From assembly GCF_037039395.1 (NCBI RefSeq), contig NZ_CP146242.1, positions 3,607,001-3,671,000 of the forward strand: a DNA stretch of 64,000 bases, given 5' to 3'. Shown piece by piece: positions 56,205 to 64,000 of this stretch. This stretch comes from Agrobacterium vitis. Lineage in GTDB: Bacteria > Pseudomonadota > Alphaproteobacteria > Rhizobiales > Rhizobiaceae. The translations under genes and the position numbers were made by a program. The notes below the pieces were generated by a model. It had not been told where the DNA came from and searched no databases. It saw only the letters and a program-made list of their open reading frames with translations. Position 1 is the stretch's first letter. The number at the start of each line of letters is the position of its first letter.

Positions 56205-56783
56205 ATGAAACTCATGTCTCTTGCTTTCGCGGGCCTGCTCGCGCTTTCCACCCTTGCCACCAACGCCATGGCCCAGGCCGGGGCTAGTGATAACGTCATG
56301 ACCATTCAGTTGAAGGACGGCCCTGTCGTCGTGCAACTGATGCCGGAGGTCGCGCCCAAGCATGTGGCGCAGATCAAGACGCTGGTTAGCCAGGGCCAAT
56401 ATGACAATGTCGCCTTTCACCGCGTCATCGAGGGCTTCATGGCCCAGACCGGCGATGTGCAATATGGCAATATGAAATCCGGCTTCGACAAGAGCCGTGC
56501 TGGCACTGGCGCTTCCAAGCTGCCGAATATTCCGGCGGAATTTTCCAAGACGCCTTTCGTGCGTGGCACGGTTGGCATGGCGCGTTCCCAGGACCCTAAC
56601 TCTGCCAATTCGCAGTTTTTCATCATGTTCGGTGACGGCAGCTTCCTGAACGGCCAATATACCGTGGTTGGCAAGGTTGTGTCCGGCATGGAATTTGTCG
56701 ATAAGATCAAGCGCGGCCAGGGTGGCAATGGCGAGGTCAGCGATCCCGACCGGATGATCAAGGTCACCCTCGGAAAGAAGTAG
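56205..56783 (+). CDS. Exported cyclophilin-type peptidyl-prolyl isomerase
   Basis: 192 residues with a signal peptide (LAFAGLLALSTLATNAMAQA). The cyclophilin core has VAFHRVIEGFMAQTGD (catalytic Arg), FVRGTVGMARSQDPNSANSQ and FFIMFGDGSFLNGQYTVVG. It catalyses proline isomerisation during folding in the periplasm. It starts 27 bases after the coaD stop and is followed by a cytoplasmic paralogue. Confidence 0.93.
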   Translation: MKLMSLAFAGLLALSTLATNAMAQAGASDNVMTIQLKDGPVVVQLMPEVAPKHVAQIKTLVSQGQYDNVAFHRVIEGFMAQTGDVQYGNMKSGFDKSRAGTGASKLPNIPAEFSKTPFVRGTVGMARSQDPNSANSQFFIMFGDGSFLNGQYTVVGKVVSGMEFVDKIKRGQGGNGEVSDPDRMIKVTLGKK

Positions 56784-56921
56784 GTTGCCGCCACTTAATT
56801 AAGCGCGTGAAGCAGCAGTCACCTCATCCGTTCCCTTCTCCGGTCCTTTCGGACTGCGGAAAGGGGACTGATTTCAAAATCGGGCAAAATGCCCGGAAAC
56901 CGGAATACCAAGGAGAAAAAC

Positions 56922-57431
56922 ATGGCTGAGATCAAGGATCCGGAAAACACCGTCATCATGGAAACCACCAAGGGCAAGGTCGTCATCAGCCTTTTCCCGG
57001 ACCTGGCCCCCGGCCACGTCGCCCGCATCAAGGAACTGGCCCGCGAAGGCGCCTATGATGGCGTCGTCTTCCACCGCGTCATTCCCGATTTCATGGCCCA
57101 GACCGGCGACGTGAAATTTGGCAAAAAGGGTGGCGAAAGCTTCAATCCCGGTCGCGCTGGCATGGGCGGCTCCGACAAGCCGGACCTGAAGGCTGAATTT
57201 TCGGCCACTCCGCATGTGCGTGGCACCTGCTCCATGGCCCGTTCGCAAAGCCCGAACTCTGCCAATTCACAATTCTTCATCTGCTTCACCGATGCGCCTT
57301 GGCTGAACAAGCAATATTCCGTCTGGGGCCAGGTTATCGAAGGCATGGACGTCATCGACGCCGTCAAGAAGGGTGAGCCGGTCACCGATCCGGATTCGAT
57401 CATCTCGCTGAAAGTCGCCGCCGACGCCTGA
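56922..57431 (+). CDS. ppiB: Cytoplasmic cyclophilin-type peptidyl-prolyl isomerase
   Basis: 169 residues, no signal peptide. VVFHRVIPDFMAQTGDVKFG, GTCSMARSQSPNSANSQFF and FTDAPWLNKQYSVWGQVIEG form the active-site sequence. AAGGAG precedes the ATG at 56922; the longer frame lacks this site. It is a paralogue of the exported enzyme upstream, so the cell has one isomerase on each side of the membrane from a single locus. Confidence 0.93.
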   Translation: MAEIKDPENTVIMETTKGKVVISLFPDLAPGHVARIKELAREGAYDGVVFHRVIPDFMAQTGDVKFGKKGGESFNPGRAGMGGSDKPDLKAEFSATPHVRGTCSMARSQSPNSANSQFFICFTDAPWLNKQYSVWGQVIEGMDVIDAVKKGEPVTDPDSIISLKVAADA

Positions 57432-57449
57432 TTTCGGCTTTTTTCATAG

Positions 57450-57483
57450 CCCGCTCCGGTGCTTGGGCGCCGGGGCGGGTTTT
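57450..57483 (+). terminator. Terminator downstream of the cyclophilin genes
   Basis: CCCGCTCCGG (57450-57459) pairs with CCGGGGCGGG (57470-57479), with one G-T-type mismatch, then TTTT. It separates the cyclophilins from queA-tgt. Confidence 0.75.
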
Positions 57484-57509
57484 CGCGTTCCAAACCCTGT
57501 TGCGGTATC

Positions 57510-58568
57510 ATGCGTGTAGACCTGTTCGATTTCGATCTCCCAGACGAGAATATCGCGCTGCGCCCGGCCAGTCCGCGCGATCAGGCGCGGTTTCTGGTCG
57601 TTCGCCCGGATGGGTCACCAACGCTGGAAGATCGCCGGGTGTTCGAGCTGCCGTCCTTCCTTAGGGCCGGGGACGCGCTGGTCTTCAACGACACCAAAGT
57701 TATTCCGGCCCAACTGGAAGGTGTTCGCATCCGGGAAGGGGCCGAGCGCACGCCAGTGTCCTGCACGTTGCATATGCGCGTGGCCGCCAATCGCTGGAAA
57801 GCCTTTGCAAGGCCAGGCAAACGGATCAAGCAAGGCGATGTGATCGACTTTGACGGCCTATTGGCGACGGTTGCAGAAAAAGGCGAGGCGGGCGAAATCG
57901 ATCTGGAATTTGCCGCCTCCGGTCCTGATCTCGACCGGGCGATTGCGGGTGTCGGCCATATCCCGCTGCCGCCCTATATTGCCGCGAAACGCCCGGAAGA
58001 TGGGCAGGATCGCACCGATTACCAGACCATTTATGCGCGGGAAGAGGGGGCGGTCGCAGCACCGACCGCCGGTCTGCACTTCACGCCTGCCCTGTTCGAG
58101 GCGTTGGATAAAGCCGGGATCGAGCGCCATTTCGTGACGCTGCATGTCGGGGCGGGGACCTTCCTGCCCGTCAAGGCCGACGATACCGACGACCATAAGA
58201 TGCATCAGGAAATCGGCCATGTCTCGGCTGAGACGGCGGCGGCCCTTAACGCGGTCAAGGCGCGGGGCGGGCGGATCGTCAGTGTCGGCACCACGTCATT
58301 GCGACTGCTGGAAAGCGCTGCCAGCGAGGATGGCTGTCTCCTGCCTTGGTCGGATGCGACGGGCATTTTCATCACCCCGGGCTATCGCTTCAGGGCGGTG
58401 GATGTGCTGATGACCAATTTTCACCTGCCGAAATCCACGCTGTTCATGCTGGTTTCGGCGTTTGCCGGGCTTGAAACCATGCGGGCGGCCTATGCCCATG
58501 CGATCGAGACCGGCTACCGTTTCTATTCCTACGGCGATTCCAGCCTGCTCTTCCGGAAAGACAAATAA
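57510..58568 (+). CDS. queA: S-adenosylmethionine:tRNA ribosyltransferase-isomerase
   Basis: 352 residues. Transfers the ribosyl part of SAM to preQ1 in tRNA, forming epoxyqueuosine, the step after Tgt. The start [11 protein letters not shown] and the motifs [19 protein letters not shown] and [20 protein letters not shown] are family-typical. A longer frame exists, but the ATG at 57510 gives the normal N-terminus. tgt follows 2 bases after the stop, so the genes form an operon. Confidence 0.96.
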   Translation: MRVDLFDFDLPDENIALRPASPRDQARFLVVRPDGSPTLEDRRVFELPSFLRAGDALVFNDTKVIPAQLEGVRIREGAERTPVSCTLHMRVAANRWKAFARPGKRIKQGDVIDFDGLLATVAEKGEAGEIDLEFAASGPDLDRAIAGVGHIPLPPYIAAKRPEDGQDRTDYQTIYAREEGAVAAPTAGLHFTPALFEALDKAGIERHFVTLHVGAGTFLPVKADDTDDHKMHQEIGHVSAETAAALNAVKARGGRIVSVGTTSLRLLESAASEDGCLLPWSDATGIFITPGYRFRAVDVLMTNFHLPKSTLFMLVSAFAGLETMRAAYAHAIETGYRFYSYGDSSLLFRKDK

Positions 58569-58570
58569 CA

Positions 58571-59701
58571 ATGAGCGAGCAGTTCACGTTTACCCTGAAA
58601 GCCACCAGCGGCAAGGCCCGGCTTGGCGAAATCACCATGCCGCGTGGCACGATCCGCACTCCAGCCTTCATGCCGGTCGGCACGGTCGGAACGGTCAAGG
58701 CCATGTATCTCGATCAGGTGCGGGAAGGGGGCGCCGATATCATTCTGGGCAACACCTACCACCTGATGCTACGCCCCGGCGCCGAGCGCGTCGCCAGACT
58801 TGGCGGCTTGCACGAGTTGATCCGCTGGCCGCAGCCGATCCTGACCGATAGTGGCGGGTTTCAGGTCATGTCTCTCTCCGGCCTTCGCAAACTTGATGAG
58901 CAGGGCGTGACCTTCAAGAGCCATATCGACGGTTCGCTGCATCACATGTCGCCGGAAAGATCCATCGAAATCCAGGGCCTGCTGGACAGCGACATCCAGA
59001 TGCAGTTGGACGAGTGCGTCGCCTTGCCCGCTGAGCCACGTGAAATTGAGCGCGCCATGGAAATGTCGTTGCGCTGGGCGGAGCGCTGCCGCGTCGCCTT
59101 TGGCGAACAGCCCGGCAAGGCGATGTTCGGCATCGTGCAGGGCGGCGATCAACCAGGCTTGCGCATTCGCTCCGCCGAAGGGCTGAAGCAACTGGACCTG
59201 AAAGGCTATGCTGTCGGCGGGTTGGCGGTCGGTGAGCCGCAGGAGGTGATGCTCAGCATGCTCGACATTACCCTGCCTGTGCTGCCGACCGAAAAGCCGC
59301 GCTACCTGATGGGCGTCGGCACGCCGGACGATATGTTGAAATCGGTCGCGCGTGGCATCGATATGTTCGATTGCGTCATGCCGACCCGCTCCGGCCGCCA
59401 TGGCCTCGCCTTCACCCGGCGTGGCAAGGTCAATATCCGCAATGCCCGCCACGCCGAGGATAAACGCCCCCTGGACGAACAATCGTCCTGCCCGGCGGCA
59501 CGGGATTATTCGCGCGCCTATCTGCACCACCTGGTGCGTTCCAACGAAGCGCTGGGCGGCATGTTGTTGTCCTGGAATAATCTATCCTATTATCAGGAGT
59601 TGATGCAGGGTATCCGCCAGTCAATCGCCGAAGGCAGGTTTGAGGACTTCATGGCCGAGACCATGGAATGCTGGGCGCGAGGTGATATCGAGGCGGCGTA
59701 A
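58571..59701 (+). CDS. tgt: tRNA-guanine transglycosylase with an altered zinc site
   Basis: 376 residues. Replaces guanine 34 of GUN-anticodon tRNAs with preQ1. Catalytic regions are intact: [16 protein letters not shown] (Asp of the base pocket), GGLAVGEP and the nucleophile region [15 protein letters not shown]. The zinc site is not. Aligned to E. coli Tgt (C302, C304, C307, H333), the residues are S305, C307, A310 and N336; only one Cys remains. Spacing is kept exactly, so this is replacement and not deletion. The fold around it ([11 protein letters not shown]) is conserved. Confidence 0.95.
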   Translation: MSEQFTFTLKATSGKARLGEITMPRGTIRTPAFMPVGTVGTVKAMYLDQVREGGADIILGNTYHLMLRPGAERVARLGGLHELIRWPQPILTDSGGFQVMSLSGLRKLDEQGVTFKSHIDGSLHHMSPERSIEIQGLLDSDIQMQLDECVALPAEPREIERAMEMSLRWAERCRVAFGEQPGKAMFGIVQGGDQPGLRIRSAEGLKQLDLKGYAVGGLAVGEPQEVMLSMLDITLPVLPTEKPRYLMGVGTPDDMLKSVARGIDMFDCVMPTRSGRHGLAFTRRGKVNIRNARHAEDKRPLDEQSSCPAARDYSRAYLHHLVRSNEALGGMLLSWNNLSYYQELMQGIRQSIAEGRFEDFMAETMECWARGDIEAA

Positions 59702-59713
59702 TGCTTGATCTGC

Positions 59714-60001
59714 TCAGTGCTCTGCCATGTTCGATAGGGCTCCATTCAGATCAACGCCAGACAGATGCACGGATGAGATCGCAGGCTGCGAAGCCCGCAA
59801 GGCCAGGGCCTCGATCAAGGACTGCTGGATGGCATCGCGCAATTGATGCGATGTTTTTACCGTCTGTTTCTTGTCGAGCCACTGCGCCGCGTTGACAAGG
59901 TTGGCGCCTTCCTGAACCATGATCCTGTGCGCGCGCTCCAGCGCCCAGGCTTCCCAATCATTGTTGAGCCAATCATTGCCGAGAAAGTGATCAATAGACA
60001 T
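59714..60001 (-). CDS. Small protein of unknown function
   Basis: 95 residues from the ATG at 60001, which has GGGGGC about 8 bases upstream; an earlier ATG lacks a ribosome site. Sequence: an acidic, Trp-rich N-terminus (DHFLGNDWLNNDWEAWALER) then an amphipathic helical stretch (IQQSLIEALALRASQ). No signal peptide or membrane segment. It converges on tgt with a 12-base gap. I do not recognise a family. Confidence 0.55.
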   Translation of the reverse strand: MSIDHFLGNDWLNNDWEAWALERAHRIMVQEGANLVNAAQWLDKKQTVKTSHQLRDAIQQSLIEALALRASQPAISSVHLSGVDLNGALSNMAEH

Positions 60002-60257
60002 ATCATTTGCCCCCGGAAACATGTCCGTCATCAAAGCGATTCATTCGCCAAGGCAGACTAACAAATCTTATGATTCGCTAAAAAATAAAAACGCTTTAGA
60101 TCGGCTTTTTTCGTGAGATACCTGAGATTTACAGGGAGTATTTTCGAGCCATCAAGTCTAAGTTGGGTATTTGACACAGTTGTTTTATTTAAAGTTGCCG
60201 ACAGACGGACAAGAGTAATAGCTGGCGCGGTTTGAGCGTCAATTTCAATATAGCGCC

Positions 60258-60277
60258 GTGCGTTTTATAAAACGCAC
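60258..60277. repeat. Perfect 20-bp palindrome
   Basis: GTGCGTTTTATAAAACGCAC is identical to its reverse complement. A perfect dyad without loop fits a protein-binding operator better than an RNA hairpin. It could control the phosphoesterase gene at 60444 or the small gene at 60001. Confidence 0.75.
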
Positions 60278-60301
60278 AAACGACGCTGTAACAGTTTAAA
60301 T

Positions 60302-60355
60302 CTGCTGCATAATTTTCTCCTGAAATCGTTTCCGATTTAAGGAATTATGCAGTAG
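60302..60355. repeat. Rhizobial-type intergenic palindromic element
   Basis: The outer arms CTGCATAATT/AATTATGCAG (60305-60314, 60343-60352) enclose an inner pair TCCTGAAATCG/CGATTTAAGGA, giving a 54-base imperfect palindrome. I recall close copies as frequent intergenic elements in Rhizobiaceae; that memory is not verified here. Confidence 0.6.
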
Positions 60356-60443
60356 CCCCGGTGGTTTCGTCCTCACGCATGATGGGTGGCGCAAATAGGG
60401 CAAAATGACATGAGAACGAATAGGACATTGAGCTGGAGAGCAT

Positions 60444-61199
60444 ATGCGGATTTTTGTCGGATCGGATTTTCATGCGGACCATCAAGAGAACATGGACTGG
60501 CTCCGGCAGATCTCGACGCGCGACTACCGGCAGGACGTGCTGATCGTTGCCGGCGACGTGGCAAACGGCATGGCGCTGTTTCAGACTGTCATGGAACTCC
60601 TGGCCCAGCGATTTTTCAAGGTTCTGTATGTGCCGGGCAATCACGATCTATGGGTTGATGGCAAAGGGCAGGGCTCATCCTTCGACAAATTCCAGCGGCT
60701 ACGAGCTGCCTGCGCCGATCTGGATATCGGCATGGAGCCACTGGCACTCGCCAACACGCTGATCGTCCCGCTGCTTGGCTGGTACGATTACTCCTTCGGC
60801 CCGCCCGGCTCTATCCTCAAGCAGTCCTGGATGGATTACCGGCGCTGTGATTGGGAAGGCGGTTCAGATGACGAGGTCAGCCGCTTTTTCGACAGTGGCA
60901 ATGCGGAGCCCGATACATCAGGATTTTCCTCGATCCTGTCTTTCTCGCATTTCCTGCCACGCATCGACCTGATGCCGGAGCGTATGCCGGAGAAATACCG
61001 CTTCCTCTATCCCGTCCTTGGCTCCAGCCGGTTGGAAGACAGGATCGCTGCTCTTGGTTCGCACCTGCATATCTACGGTCACAGCCACCTCAACCGCCGT
61101 ACCGTCAAGGACGGGCGCACCTACATCAACAACGCCTTCGGCTATCCTTCGGAGCGCCACATTGCGGCAAGGATGCTGATGCATGTGGGTGATGTCTAG
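60444..61199 (+). CDS. Calcineurin-like metallophosphoesterase
   Basis: 251 residues. Metal-binding motifs in order: SDFHADHQ, AGDVANG, GNHDLW, LSFSHFLP and YGHSHLNRR. These are the five signature blocks of binuclear-metal phosphoesterases. The substrate (nucleotide, phosphoprotein or phosphodiester) cannot be told. No signal peptide. The ATG follows GGAG by 8 bases. Confidence 0.85.
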   Translation: MRIFVGSDFHADHQENMDWLRQISTRDYRQDVLIVAGDVANGMALFQTVMELLAQRFFKVLYVPGNHDLWVDGKGQGSSFDKFQRLRAACADLDIGMEPLALANTLIVPLLGWYDYSFGPPGSILKQSWMDYRRCDWEGGSDDEVSRFFDSGNAEPDTSGFSSILSFSHFLPRIDLMPERMPEKYRFLYPVLGSSRLEDRIAALGSHLHIYGHSHLNRRTVKDGRTYINNAFGYPSERHIAARMLMHVGDV

Positions 61200-61303
61200 G
61201 GGGCGTTTGTGCTGTGCTGGTTCCATGCGTGTTGTTGCGCCGGTTGCTTACTTTCAGCACAACGGTTTCCGGAGGGTTAAGCTCAATTTAAGGAGGACAA
61301 CTC

Positions 61304-61891
61304 GTGGACGTTAATCTCAAAGAGGCCAGTTGGCTCAATCAACCGGCAGTGTGGCAGGCCACAAAAACTGGCCTTACTCTGACGACCGATGCGAACACTG
61401 ATACCTGGCGTAAGACCCATTACGGATTTACGCGCGATAGCGGACATTTCCTCGGTACTCCCGTTGACGATGGTTTCACAGCGTGTGTCCGCGTCCAGGG
61501 GGAGTTCCGGTCACTCTATGACCAAGCTGGCCTTATGGTGCGCATTGACGAAAATCGATGGGTCAAGACGGGTGTGGAGTTCACCGATGGAGAACGCTTC
61601 CTGAGTACGGTCATCACGGATGGGAAATCTGACTGGTCAGTGTCCCAGCCTTTCAAAGACCTCGAGGATTTCTATATTCGGATTACACTGAAGGAAGGCG
61701 CGATGCGCATTCAGGCATCGTCAGATGGCAGGGTGTGGCCGCTACTGCGACTTGCTCCGTTTCCAGAAGCTTCTCGTTATCTTGTCGGTTTGACTGCGTG
61801 TACGCCGGAACGAGGGGGACTGGATGTTCGGTTCTCAGAGTTCACAATAGACGCGGCGATAACGACCGATCTTCATGACCTTACAGCGTAG
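61304..61891 (+). CDS. DUF1349 (concanavalin-like fold) protein
   Basis: 195 residues from a GTG start with AGGAGG upstream. DTWRKTHYGFTRDSGHFLG, YDQAGLMVRIDENRWVKTGV, FTDGERFLSTVITDGKSDWS and YLVGLTACTPERGGLDVRFS are typical of DUF1349, a beta-jelly-roll family near to yeast enolase-regulator-like proteins. Activity is unknown; carbohydrate binding is a guess from the fold. It stands alone just before the IS element. Confidence 0.8.
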   Translation: MDVNLKEASWLNQPAVWQATKTGLTLTTDANTDTWRKTHYGFTRDSGHFLGTPVDDGFTACVRVQGEFRSLYDQAGLMVRIDENRWVKTGVEFTDGERFLSTVITDGKSDWSVSQPFKDLEDFYIRITLKEGAMRIQASSDGRVWPLLRLAPFPEASRYLVGLTACTPERGGLDVRFSEFTIDAAITTDLHDLTA

Positions 61892-61933
61892 CAGTGCCAA
61901 CAAGCGTTCCGCTGAAAGTGGAATCTACCCCGA

Positions 61934-63052
61934 TGTGAGTTCACGCTGAAGCGCGACCTGCGTGGCTTTCAAGCTAGCTGGCATGTCGCATCTGCGCGAG
62001 TAGTTTCTTGCGGAAGACCTCAGCCGGTGTTCGGTAGCCAAGGCATTTACGCGGCGTCTGATTGAGTTGATTGCAGATCTTGATCAGATCGGCATCGGCT
62101 ACGGACAAGGGGTCGACGTCCCTGGAAAGCCATTTCCGCGCTCGCCTGTTGGTGTTTTCGACCGTTCCCTTCTGCCAGGGCGACTGAGGGTCACAAAACC
62201 ATGTTTGCGTTCCTATGCCTGCCTGAAGGTACGGCCAGTCGGTGAACTCGGTGCCTCGGTCGAATGTCATCGATCGACGGGCGAGGCGAGGGAGGCTCTT
62301 CAGCGCCTGGATGATGCCATCCATGACCGGGCGAGACTGGCGATCATTGTTACGCAACAAGATCGTAAAGCGGCTCACCCGCTCAACGAGCGATGTCACA
62401 TTGGCCTTGCCGAACTTCTTGCGGAACTGGATCAGATCGCATTCCCAATGCCCGAACTGCTTGCGGTCAGCAACGACATCCGGCCGGTGCAGAATGTTGA
62501 GTTCCGGGCCAAACCTTTGACCATGCTTGCGTCTTGCATGTCGTGGTCGTCGCCTGGCCCGATGCTCCGGCAAGTGACGCCACAGTTTGATGGCATGACC
62601 ATCAGCCGAGTATGCGAACTTGTAGATTGTCTCGTGGCTGACAAAGATCGGATGGTGTTCCAGTCGCATGCGACCGGCGATCTGCTGGGGCGACCAGCCA
62701 TGCATGATCCGGTCGATCACGGACTGCCTCACATTCGAGAAGCGCGCCAGCTTCCTCAGCTTGGCCCGCCGTTCGCACGCCATGTCATGCGCCGTGACGC
62801 AGTAATAGCCATTGAGGTCCGGGACCACCTCATCGATGAACGTATTCCGTTTGATTTCACGAAAGATCGTCGAGCGATGGCGACCGAGTGTCTCGGCGAT
62901 CATCTCAATACTCTGGCCCGCCATACGCCAGCGAGCGATCTTACGGCGTTCGTCCAAGTCGATATGGGAGTAGGTGCGTTTCATTGCGCTTTCCTTGCAA
63001 GGGGTAAATCGTTGTTATCTATTGCAAGTCGCACTTCATCCTTGAACCCACC
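61934..63052 (-). mobile_element. IS30-family insertion sequence
   Basis: About 1.1 kb. The ends form imperfect inverted repeats: 61935-61961 (GTGAGTTCACGCTGAAGCG...) and the complement of 63024-63051 (GTGGGTTCAAGGATGAAGTG...), sharing about 22 of 27 positions with one gap. A possible 3-bp duplication CGA borders both sides (61931-61933, 63053-63055), fitting the short target repeats of IS30. One intact transposase gene fills the element. It sits between genes and does not visibly break one. Confidence 0.75.
61974..62984 (-). CDS. IS30-family transposase
   Basis: 336 residues, full length. The N-terminal helix-turn-helix (IDLDERRKIARWRMAGQSIE; LGRHRSTIFREIKRN) is followed by the DDE domain: GHWECDLI (first Asp), SMTFDRGTEF (second Asp) and the Glu in GTVENTNRRARKWL. 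All three catalytic acids are present, so it is probably active. Confidence 0.92.
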   Translation of the reverse strand: MKRTYSHIDLDERRKIARWRMAGQSIEMIAETLGRHRSTIFREIKRNTFIDEVVPDLNGYYCVTAHDMACERRAKLRKLARFSNVRQSVIDRIMHGWSPQQIAGRMRLEHHPIFVSHETIYKFAYSADGHAIKLWRHLPEHRARRRPRHARRKHGQRFGPELNILHRPDVVADRKQFGHWECDLIQFRKKFGKANVTSLVERVSRFTILLRNNDRQSRPVMDGIIQALKSLPRLARRSMTFDRGTEFTDWPYLQAGIGTQTWFCDPQSPWQKGTVENTNRRARKWLSRDVDPLSVADADLIKICNQLNQTPRKCLGYRTPAEVFRKKLLAQMRHAS

Positions 63053-63115
63053 CGACTACATACAAAAGTTAGATAAGATAGATTATGGAACTAATTGCCA
63101 TCCAAAGAACGCATT

Positions 63116-64000
63116 TTACCCGAACCGCGCAACTCGTGTGGCTGCGAGATCGGCCAGCACGGACAAAGCCAAGGACTGGGCATCCCGGGCTCTGTTGAAG
63201 ATGCCGATTGGAGATTTGATGCGGGCTATGTCGGTTTCACTGTATCCGAGGTCTCGCAGCCGTTTCATCCGCCTTGCATGGGTTCTGGCGCTGCCCAAGG
63301 CACCGAGATAAAAAGGCTCCGCGCCAAGTGCTGCCTGAAGAACCGGTATTTCCAAATCGATATCGTGGTGCAGAAGTGCCACTGCCGTATCTGCATCAAT
63401 CCGGCTGGCATCCGGCTCAAGGTTGGCGTTATCGTGACGATAAACCTCGTAGCCCGCAGCCTCGGCGATCCTGGCTGTCGTATCGACTTCGATGGATCGG
63501 CCAGACAGAAAAATCCGCGTCTTTGGGCGGTAGACTGTGACGAAACTTTCGTTTTCCCAACCGGCGCGTTTCGGCGCTTCGATTGCCGTCAAGGCCTGTT
63601 TCGACGGTTCGTAGCGCAAACCGGCTGGAAGCCGGCTTTCAAGGCTATCAAGCACGGTGCGGATCGGCGCGCTGTGGCGAAGAACATGGATGGCAATGGT
63701 GATGCCGCCGCCACAGGGAAGCACGATATCGAAAAACGGTGAACCTTCGCCAAACAGAACGTGGCGATCCGCGCCTTCGCCAATAGCGTCCACAGCTTCG
63801 CTGGCGACCGCCGCTTCGATGCAACCGCCGGAGACGAAACCGCAATAACGGCCATCGTCGCGGATCGCCATATGCGCGCCGAGTGCGCGGGCAGAGCCAC
63901 CCCGGATCTCTATAAGCGTAGCCAATGCGACGCCTGCCCCGCCGTCGAGACAGTCAACCGCGAACCGCAATATATCGACGGCACTATCGGTGGAAAATGC
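63116..64000 (-). CDS. XdhC/CoxI-family protein, 5' end beyond the window
   Basis: At least 295 residues. Segments ALATLIEIRGGSARALGAHM, FVSGGCIEAAV, FFDIVLPCGGGITIAIHVL and the C-terminal YLGALGSARTHARRMKRL with IKSPIGIFNRARDAQSLALS are typical of XdhC/CoxI, which sulfurate or insert the molybdenum cofactor of xanthine or CO dehydrogenase-type enzymes. The frame is open to the right edge (in-frame bases through 64000 read AFSTDSAVDI), so the true start is outside. Any partner enzyme gene would lie to the right. Confidence 0.88.
   Translation of the reverse strand, partial: AFSTDSAVDILRFAVDCLDGGAGVALATLIEIRGGSARALGAHMAIRDDGRYCGFVSGGCIEAAVASEAVDAIGEGADRHVLFGEGSPFFDIVLPCGGGITIAIHVLRHSAPIRTVLDSLESRLPAGLRYEPSKQALTAIEAPKRAGWENESFVTVYRPKTRIFLSGRSIEVDTTARIAEAAGYEVYRHDNANLEPDASRIDADTAVALLHHDIDLEIPVLQAALGAEPFYLGALGSARTHARRMKRLRDLGYSETDIARIKSPIGIFNRARDAQSLALSVLADLAATRVARFG

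Larger units (their letters stand above)
60002..60443. other. AT-rich intergenic region with two palindromic elements
   Basis: 442 bases with no gene. It is clearly AT-richer than its surroundings. It holds a 20-bp perfect palindrome at 60258-60277 and a longer imperfect one at 60302-60355. The promoter for the phosphoesterase probably lies at the right end. No other structure was found. Confidence 0.6.

Noticed and set aside
62067..63311. Plus-strand open frame across the IS element
   Set aside because: It is antisense to an intact IS30 transposase and runs past the element end into the XdhC gene.

Overview
The window reads as chromosomal DNA of an alphaproteobacterium of the Rhizobiaceae (Agrobacterium/Allorhizobium/Rhizobium type). 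Evidence: a fixGHIS operon behind a perfect FixK/FNR-type box, a suf operon in the order sufS2-B-C-D-S-T-A, an Irr-like iron box, an HmrR-type copper promoter, rhizobial-style intergenic palindromes, and moderately high GC with dense genes. Species is not established. I saw no tRNA, rRNA, CRISPR array, phage block or defence island.

Layout. 1-4.2 kb: end of an unknown gene, a LysR regulator divergent from a VOC protein, and the copper-exporting ATPase copA. 4.3-8.9 kb: fixGHIS, for assembly of cbb3 oxidase, read divergently from copA. 9-11.4 kb: gnd and an MBL-fold hydrolase. 11.5-24.7 kb: a LacI-controlled carbohydrate locus with a CUT1 ABC importer, a GH2 beta-mannosidase, sugar isomerase and oxidoreductases, and a GH43 enzyme. 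24.7-28.4 kb: two tandem GT41 (O-GlcNAc-transferase-like) genes. 28.5-30.1 kb: msrPQ. 30.4-40.2 kb: housekeeping and mixed genes (ilvD, purB, rpe, an SDR, a lone binding protein, a flavin reductase and others). 40.2-43.1 kb: an AT-richer leader, a tyrosinase and a DUF2182 membrane protein. 43.1-46.6 kb: a frameshifted NUDIX gene, an RhlE-type helicase, a frameshifted LysE-type gene, a 26-bp tandem duplication and a hydrolase. 46.7-54.8 kb: the suf Fe-S assembly operon with two extra small genes inserted. 54.9-60 kb: two tiny membrane-protein ORFs, coaD, two cyclophilins, queA and tgt. 60-64 kb: palindromic repeats, a phosphoesterase, a DUF1349 protein, an IS30-family element, and an XdhC-family gene cut by the window edge.

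How parts fit. The glycoside hydrolases lack signal peptides, so short beta-linked plant oligosaccharides are probably imported intact and cut in the cytoplasm. CopA (export, copper-controlled) and FixI (cuproenzyme assembly, oxygen-controlled) are two Cu-ATPases served by one 0.2-kb intergenic region. QueA and Tgt are consecutive queuosine enzymes, and this Tgt has lost three of the four zinc ligands of the E. coli enzyme. The strongest leads for new biology are the small proteins inside the suf operon, the tyrosinase-DUF2182 pair, the GT41 pair and the zinc-less Tgt. I did not find a clearly undescribed multi-gene system.
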